This document shows, in pieces, positions 5,099 through 8,197 of a DNA stretch of 8,197 nt. A model generated the notes under the pieces. The model did not search any database. It saw only the letters and a list, made by a program, of their open reading frames with translations, and was not told the origin of the DNA. Source of the stretch: Oscillospiraceae bacterium (GTDB lineage: Bacteria; Bacillota; Clostridia; Oscillospirales; Ruminococcaceae). How positions within the stretch are numbered: position 1 is the stretch's first letter; each line of letters opens with the position of its first letter. The DNA lies in assembly GCA_029098085.1 (NCBI GenBank), contig JAQXNQ010000214.1:1-8197 (forward strand), given 5' to 3'. The position numbers and the translations under genes are program-made.

Positions 5099-6241
5099 AT
5101 GATGGAAAAACGGATGTATAAGAACACCGACACTGCGATTTCTCTGCTGGGTCTGGGCATGATGCGCCTGCCCAAGCTGTCTCCCGACAAGGATGCCATC
5201 GACTATGAGGCTGCCCAGAAGATTGTGGATTATGCCTACAGCCACGGCGTCAATTACTTTGACACGGCCTACATGTACCACAGCGGCGATTCCGAGCTGT
5301 TTGCAGGCGTGGCCCTGAAGAAGTATCCCCGGGACAGCTTTTATCTGGCCAGCAAGATGCCCATCTGGATGGCCGACACCCCCGCCGACGTGGAGCGGAT
5401 CTTCAACGACCAGCTGAAGAAATGCCAGGTGGAGTATTTCGACTTCTACCTCTGCCATTCGCTGGACGCGGGCCATTTCAAGAAGCTGAAGGATTTCGGC
5501 GCCTATGACTTCCTCCGTAAGATGAAGGAGGAGGGCAAGATCCGCCATCTGGGCTTCTCCTTCCACGATACGCCCGCCGTGCTGCAGGAGATTGTGGACA
5601 CCTATGAGTGGGATTTTGCCCAGATTCAGCTGAACTATCTGGACTGGACGCTGCAGGATTCCAGGGGCCAGTACGAGATTCTTGAGAAGGCCGGCATTCC
5701 CGTGATCATCATGGAGCCGGTGCGCGGCGGCTTCCTGGCCAATCCCGGCGCTGACGCGGAAGCGAAGCTGAAGGCTGCCCGTCCCGACCAGAGCACGGCC
5801 TCCTGGGCCATCCGGTTTGCCGCCAGCCTGCCCGGCGTCATGACCGTCCTCAGCGGCATGTCCAATCTGGAGCAGATCGAGGACAACGTCAGAACCATGG
5901 AGCAGTTCCAGCCCATCACGGCGGAGGATCAGGCCGTGCTGGACGATGTGGTGGACAACTGCCTGAAGAAGGACTTCGTGCCCTGCACCGGCTGCCGGTA
6001 CTGCATGGACTGCCCCTTCGGCGTGGAGATTCCCAAGGTATTCCGCACCTACAACGGCTACGCCCTGCAGAAGAACGCATCCCGCTTCCTGCGGAATTAT
6101 GCCGACATCCCCGAGTCCGAGCAGGTACACAACTGCCAGAAATGCGGCGCCTGCATGGCCGAATGTCCCCAGCACATCGCCATCCCCGACAAGCTGGCCA
6201 TGATTGGGGAGCTGGTCGAGAAGCTGAAGGCTGAGAATTGA
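5099..6241 (+). CDS. aldo/keto reductase with C-terminal [4Fe-4S]-type domain
   Basis: The 380-residue protein has an N-terminal TIM-barrel aldo/keto reductase domain (about 13-275) and a Cys-rich tail. The catalytic tetrad of the superfamily is visible as Asp55 and Tyr60 (FDTAYMY), Lys86 (ASK) and His120 (LCHS). The tail has CTGCRYCMDCP (Cys296, 299, 302, 305) and CQKCGACMAECP (Cys346, 349, 352, 356), each able to hold a [4Fe-4S] cluster. Such iron-sulfur reductases are common in anaerobic Firmicutes, probably cytosolic and possibly passing electrons between clusters and NAD(P)H; the substrate cannot be read from sequence. Two adjacent ATGs, at 5099 and 5102, follow AAAGGAAG (5088-5095); the second has more typical spacing and cannot be excluded. 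Own promoter and palindrome upstream suggest independent control. Confidence 0.92.
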   Translation: MMEKRMYKNTDTAISLLGLGMMRLPKLSPDKDAIDYEAAQKIVDYAYSHGVNYFDTAYMYHSGDSELFAGVALKKYPRDSFYLASKMPIWMADTPADVERIFNDQLKKCQVEYFDFYLCHSLDAGHFKKLKDFGAYDFLRKMKEEGKIRHLGFSFHDTPAVLQEIVDTYEWDFAQIQLNYLDWTLQDSRGQYEILEKAGIPVIIMEPVRGGFLANPGADAEAKLKAARPDQSTASWAIRFAASLPGVMTVLSGMSNLEQIEDNVRTMEQFQPITAEDQAVLDDVVDNCLKKDFVPCTGCRYCMDCPFGVEIPKVFRTYNGYALQKNASRFLRNYADIPESEQVHNCQKCGACMAECPQHIAIPDKLAMIGELVEKLKAEN

Positions 6242-6316
6242 GTTGAGATAGGAGAGACGCTGGCGGAAGTCGGCAGATTCTCGCTTTCCACCCTGATATT
6301 GCCAAGGATTATGGGT

Positions 6317-6335
6317 CAAGGGCCTGCGGCCCTTG
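6317..6335 (+). repeat. hairpin, 8-bp stem with TGC loop
   Basis: CAAGGGCC (6317-6324) and GGCCCTTG (6328-6335) pair perfectly around TGC. It lies 76 bases after the aldo/keto reductase stop. No T-run follows. Confidence 0.55.
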
Positions 6336-6343
6336 CGGGTCCT

Positions 6344-6383
6344 CGACACGGCCTTCGGCCTTAGTCTGGCGGAGCCCGTGTCG
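6344..6383 (+). repeat. long stem enclosing a GGCC-TTC-GGCC hairpin
   Basis: The outer arms CGACACGG (6344-6351) and CCGTGTCG (6376-6383) are perfect 8-bp partners. An inner GGCC-TTC-GGCC (6350-6360) lies just inside and shares two bases with the outer arm, so the two stems compete slightly. Confidence 0.5.
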
Positions 6384-6387
6384 CCTG

Positions 6388-6408
6388 GATTTGCCCTGCG
6401 GTCAAATC
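6388..6408 (+). repeat. hairpin with TGC loop and one mismatch
   Basis: GATTTG and CAAATC form the base, then a C/T mismatch, then CC and GG around a TGC loop. It shares the C-TGC-G tip with 6317-6335. Confidence 0.5.
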
Positions 6409-6452
6409 TCGCAGAGAGCGAAATCTCTTTCCACACAAAAAATCAGGAGAGT

Positions 6453-6479
6453 ATGAGAACCCTATTAAGGGGGTCTCAT
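6453..6479 (+). repeat. inverted repeat ATGAGA/TCTCAT
   Basis: The arms 6453-6458 and 6474-6479 pair perfectly. After a mismatch, CCC and GGG extend the stem. The loop is AT-rich. Confidence 0.4.
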
Positions 6480-6514
6480 ATGGATGGAGGCGGCTCGATG
6501 CCGCTTCCATCCAT
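6480..6514 (+). repeat. long near-perfect hairpin
   Basis: ATGGATGGA (6480-6488) pairs with TCCATCCAT (6506-6514). After a G/T wobble, GCGGC (6490-6494) pairs with GCCGC (6500-6504) around a 5-base loop. It directly abuts the previous inverted repeat. Confidence 0.6.
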
Positions 6515-6538
6515 TTGGTTTCTTCGCTCACCCTTCTC

Positions 6539-6567
6539 TTCCAAACAATCCGGTGAATTGTTTGGAA
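6539..6567 (+). repeat. hairpin with perfect 11-bp stem
   Basis: TTCCAAACAAT (6539-6549) and ATTGTTTGGAA (6557-6567) pair perfectly around a 7-base loop. An overlapping GGAAC (6564-6568) could pair with GTTCC (6576-6580) instead. Confidence 0.6.
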
Positions 6568-6639
6568 CGGAATCAGTTCCTGAACCTGCCCGGCTTCGCT
6601 TTCTCCGCACTCTTCCCAAACCCAGCAGCATTGATTCCC

Positions 6640-6664
6640 GGAACGGCCGGACGTCCGGCGTTCC
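6640..6664. repeat. palindrome upstream of the aminotransferase
   Basis: GGAACGGCCGGAC (6640-6652) and GTCCGGCGTTCC (6653-6664) are complementary over 12 bp with one bulged G and no spacer. It ends 8 bases before the ribosome binding site GAAAGAGG, so it could be an operator or affect translation. Confidence 0.5.
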
Positions 6665-6689
6665 ATTCTATTGAAAGAGGCAAAAACAA

Positions 6690-7880
6690 ATGGAGTACAA
6701 ATTCGCAGATCGCATCAACAACCTGAAACCCTCCGCCATCCGGGAGATCCTGAAAAACAGCGATCCCAACATCATCCCGCTGGCCGCGGGCAACCCCGCC
6801 GTGGAGTCCTTTCCCATCGCCGAGATGCGGGAAATCGCCTGCCGGATCTTCGACGAAGAGGCCGGTATAGCCTTCCAGTACGGCATCACCGAGGGCTATC
6901 CCAAGCTGCGGGAGCTGCTGAAAAAGCGCCTGAAGGAGAAATTCTCCATGGGCACCGACGGCGACGAGCTGATCGTGGTCAGCGGCGGCCAGCAGGCCAT
7001 CGACCTGGCCACCAAGGTCATGTGCAACGAGGGAGATGTGCTGGTCAGTGAGAACCCCGCCTTCATCGGCGCGCTGAACACCTTCCGCTCCTACGGCGTC
7101 ACCCTGAAGGGTGTCGATGTGCTGGATGACGGCATGGATCTGGAGGCGCTGGAGCGGGCCTTCCGGGAAAACGACAACGTGAAGATGCTCTACACCATCC
7201 CGTCCTTCCAGAATCCCCTGGGCACCTGCACCTGTCTGGAGAAGCGCAAGGCTGTCTATGACCTCTGCGTCAAGTACGGAGTCATCATTCTGGAGGACAA
7301 CCCCTACGGCGAGCTGCGGTTTGACGGCGAGGACATCCCCACCATCAAGTCCATGGACACCGAGGGCATCGTCATCTACTGCGGCAGCATGTCCAAGGTC
7401 ATGAGCGCCGGCATCCGGGTGGGCTTCGTGCTGGCTCCCAAGGCCATCATCGCCAAGATGACGGTGGGCAAGCAGGCCAGCGATGTCCACACCAACCAGT
7501 TCTTCCAGATGCTCATCGCCCATTACATGGAAGAGTACGATTTTGACGGACATATTGAGCAGATCCGCGCGCTGTACAAGCACAAGAGCGGCCTGATGCT
7601 GGACGCCATCCGGGAGACCTTCCCCAAGGAGGTCAAATACACCACCCCCCAGGGCGGCCTGTTCCTGTGGTGCACCCTGCCCGAGGGCGCCGATATGCTG
7701 GGCTTTGTCCAGTATGCCAAGGAAAAGGGCGTTTCGGTGGTGCCCGGCGTCGCCTTCAATGTGGAGGAAGGCACGCCCAGCCGCTGCTTCCGCCTGAACT
7801 ATTCCACTCCTTCCGACGAGAAGGTGGTGGAGGGCACCAGAAAGCTGGGCCAGGCTCTGCACGAGTATCTGGGCCTTTAA
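6690..7880 (+). CDS. PLP-dependent class I/II aminotransferase (2-aminoadipate/MocR-type subgroup)
   Basis: This 396-residue fold-type I enzyme matches the family's usual size. Visible sites are the phosphate-binding SGGQQAI (98-104), PSFQNPLG (171-178, Asn175), EDNPYGELR (202-210, Asp203 and Tyr206 contacting the cofactor), the Schiff-base lysine Lys236 in GSMSKVMSAGIRVGF (232-246) and FRLNY (367-371, Arg368 expected to bind the substrate carboxylate). The sequence resembles the lysN/aminoadipate transaminase and MocR-domain group, but no DNA-binding domain is present, so it is a free enzyme. The amino donor and substrate are not readable; aromatic, branched or 2-aminoadipate acids are options. 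GAAAGAGG (6673-6680) lies 9 bases before ATG. It stands alone, with the hairpin-rich stretch upstream and a terminator after it. Confidence 0.92.
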   Translation: MEYKFADRINNLKPSAIREILKNSDPNIIPLAAGNPAVESFPIAEMREIACRIFDEEAGIAFQYGITEGYPKLRELLKKRLKEKFSMGTDGDELIVVSGGQQAIDLATKVMCNEGDVLVSENPAFIGALNTFRSYGVTLKGVDVLDDGMDLEALERAFRENDNVKMLYTIPSFQNPLGTCTCLEKRKAVYDLCVKYGVIILEDNPYGELRFDGEDIPTIKSMDTEGIVIYCGSMSKVMSAGIRVGFVLAPKAIIAKMTVGKQASDVHTNQFFQMLIAHYMEEYDFDGHIEQIRALYKHKSGLMLDAIRETFPKEVKYTTPQGGLFLWCTLPEGADMLGFVQYAKEKGVSVVPGVAFNVEEGTPSRCFRLNYSTPSDEKVVEGTRKLGQALHEYLGL

Positions 7881-7891
7881 GAGCAAACTGT

Positions 7892-7934
7892 GCGGGGGAT
7901 TGAATGGAGTTTCCGTCCTCCGCGCTTTTATTTT
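7892..7934 (+). terminator. intrinsic terminator after aminotransferase
   Basis: GCGGGGGA (7892-7899) pairs with TCCTCCGC (7916-7923) over 8 bp with one G-U; the loop holds a further small GGA/TCC pairing. It is followed by GC and TTTTATTTT (7926-7934). It lies 11 bases past the stop. Only about 8 bases separate it from the next gene's AGGAGG, so it could also act as an attenuator for that gene. Confidence 0.75.
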
Positions 7935-7956
7935 ACGCACAGAGGAGGCGTTTTCT

Positions 7957-8197
7957 ATGGAGTACATTGATCTGTACAGCCGGGACGGATCCCTGCTCCG
8001 CCGCCATGTGCCCCGGGATGAGAAGCGGGCGCCGGGGGAGTGCTACCGGCATGTCCATGTGCTGCTGTTTGACAGGGCAGGAAACTGCCTGCTGCAGCTG
8101 CGCTCGATAAAGAAGAAATTTTTCCCCGGAGAGTGGGGCGTCACCGGCGGCGGCGTCCAGTCGGGGGAAACCAGCCGGGAGGCCGGTGTGCGGGAGG
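7957..8197 (+). CDS. Nudix hydrolase, N-terminal part (cut by window edge)
   Basis: Eighty codons are visible, open to the window end. The Nudix box begins as expected: G65, Glu71, then Arg79-Glu80 (pattern G-x5-E-x7-RE), preceded by FPGEWGVTGGGV (56-67). The early part (MEYIDLYSRDG, then RHVHVLLFD at 31-39) is typical of the isopentenyl-diphosphate-isomerase-like/YfcD group of Nudix proteins. These cut nucleoside diphosphates linked to other groups; the substrate cannot be told. The start is ATG at 7957, with AGGAGG (7943-7948) eight bases upstream. No promoter is evident between the preceding terminator and the gene, so expression may depend on read-through or a promoter I cannot see. Confidence 0.85.
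   Translation, partial: MEYIDLYSRDGSLLRRHVPRDEKRAPGECYRHVHVLLFDRAGNCLLQLRSIKKKFFPGEWGVTGGGVQSGETSREAGVRE

Larger units (their letters stand above)
6242..6689. other. gene-free stretch dense in unrelated inverted repeats
   Basis: These 448 bases hold no convincing gene but at least seven separate inverted repeats with different stem sequences, listed individually. A 73-codon frame (6453-6674), preceded by AGGAGAG at poor spacing, runs straight through four of the hairpins and resembles no protein I know. No clear promoter for the following aminotransferase was found; GAAAGAGG at 6673-6680 is its ribosome binding site. Confidence 0.6.

Noticed and set aside
3739..5199. Minus-strand open frame of 486 codons opposite the CapA-family gene
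   Set aside because: Low-complexity Gly/Val/His/Gln-rich product antisense to a gene with clear motifs and ribosome binding site.
5072..6436. Minus-strand open frame of 454 codons opposite the aldo/keto reductase
   Set aside because: Antisense shadow; it would run through the hairpin stretch and has no recognisable domain.
6453..6674. Possible 73-codon plus-strand small gene with AGGAGAG upstream
   Set aside because: Ribosome binding site spacing is poor, the product is unlike any family I know, and the frame is made mostly of four hairpins.
6573..7967. Minus-strand open frame of 464 codons opposite the aminotransferase
   Set aside because: Antisense shadow of a clear PLP enzyme; low-complexity product.

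Overview
The window looks like chromosomal DNA of a GC-rich anaerobic Clostridia member, probably Oscillospiraceae/Ruminococcaceae-like. This is judged from codon use, strong AGGAGG-type ribosome binding sites, a clostridial-style CapA protein, a ferredoxin-tailed aldo/keto reductase and an Rnf-type gene set. No genus can be named from sequence alone. No CRISPR array, tRNA, rRNA, transposase or phage gene was found.

Left part, minus strand, read right to left: rpe (ribulose-phosphate 3-epimerase, with a clear sigma-A-type promoter), a 115-bp gap holding overlapping palindromes, then three membrane genes of the Rnf/Nqr family in the order rnfD-like, rnfE-like, rnfA-like. The last two overlap by 4 bp. 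After rnfA come a perfect 9-bp hairpin and a predicted three-way-junction fold.

The three Rnf-like proteins keep the membrane architecture of RnfD, RnfE and RnfA, but the residues expected to hold the redox cofactors are substituted. All four cysteines of the RnfA/RnfE intramembrane [2Fe-2S] site are Ser, Ser, Ala and Ser, and the RnfD flavin-carrying threonine aligns with Ser. No rnfG lies between D and E, and neither rnfC nor rnfB is adjacent inside the window. This apparently cofactor-free Rnf-like D-E-A membrane module is the main finding. It is likely to be annotated as an electron-transport complex on family similarity alone.

Right part, plus strand: a CapA-family surface protein with a signal anchor and a Pro/Ser/Glu-rich linker; an aldo/keto reductase with two C-terminal Cys motifs of [4Fe-4S] type and its own promoter plus a perfect palindrome next to the predicted start site; a 448-bp gene-free stretch packed with unrelated inverted repeats; a class I/II PLP-dependent aminotransferase ended by a good intrinsic terminator; and the start of a Nudix hydrolase cut by the window edge. 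These plus-strand genes look like independent metabolic units rather than one pathway. The gene-free stretches share a style of hairpin with C-TGC-G or C-TTC-G tips in the sense strand of the upstream gene.
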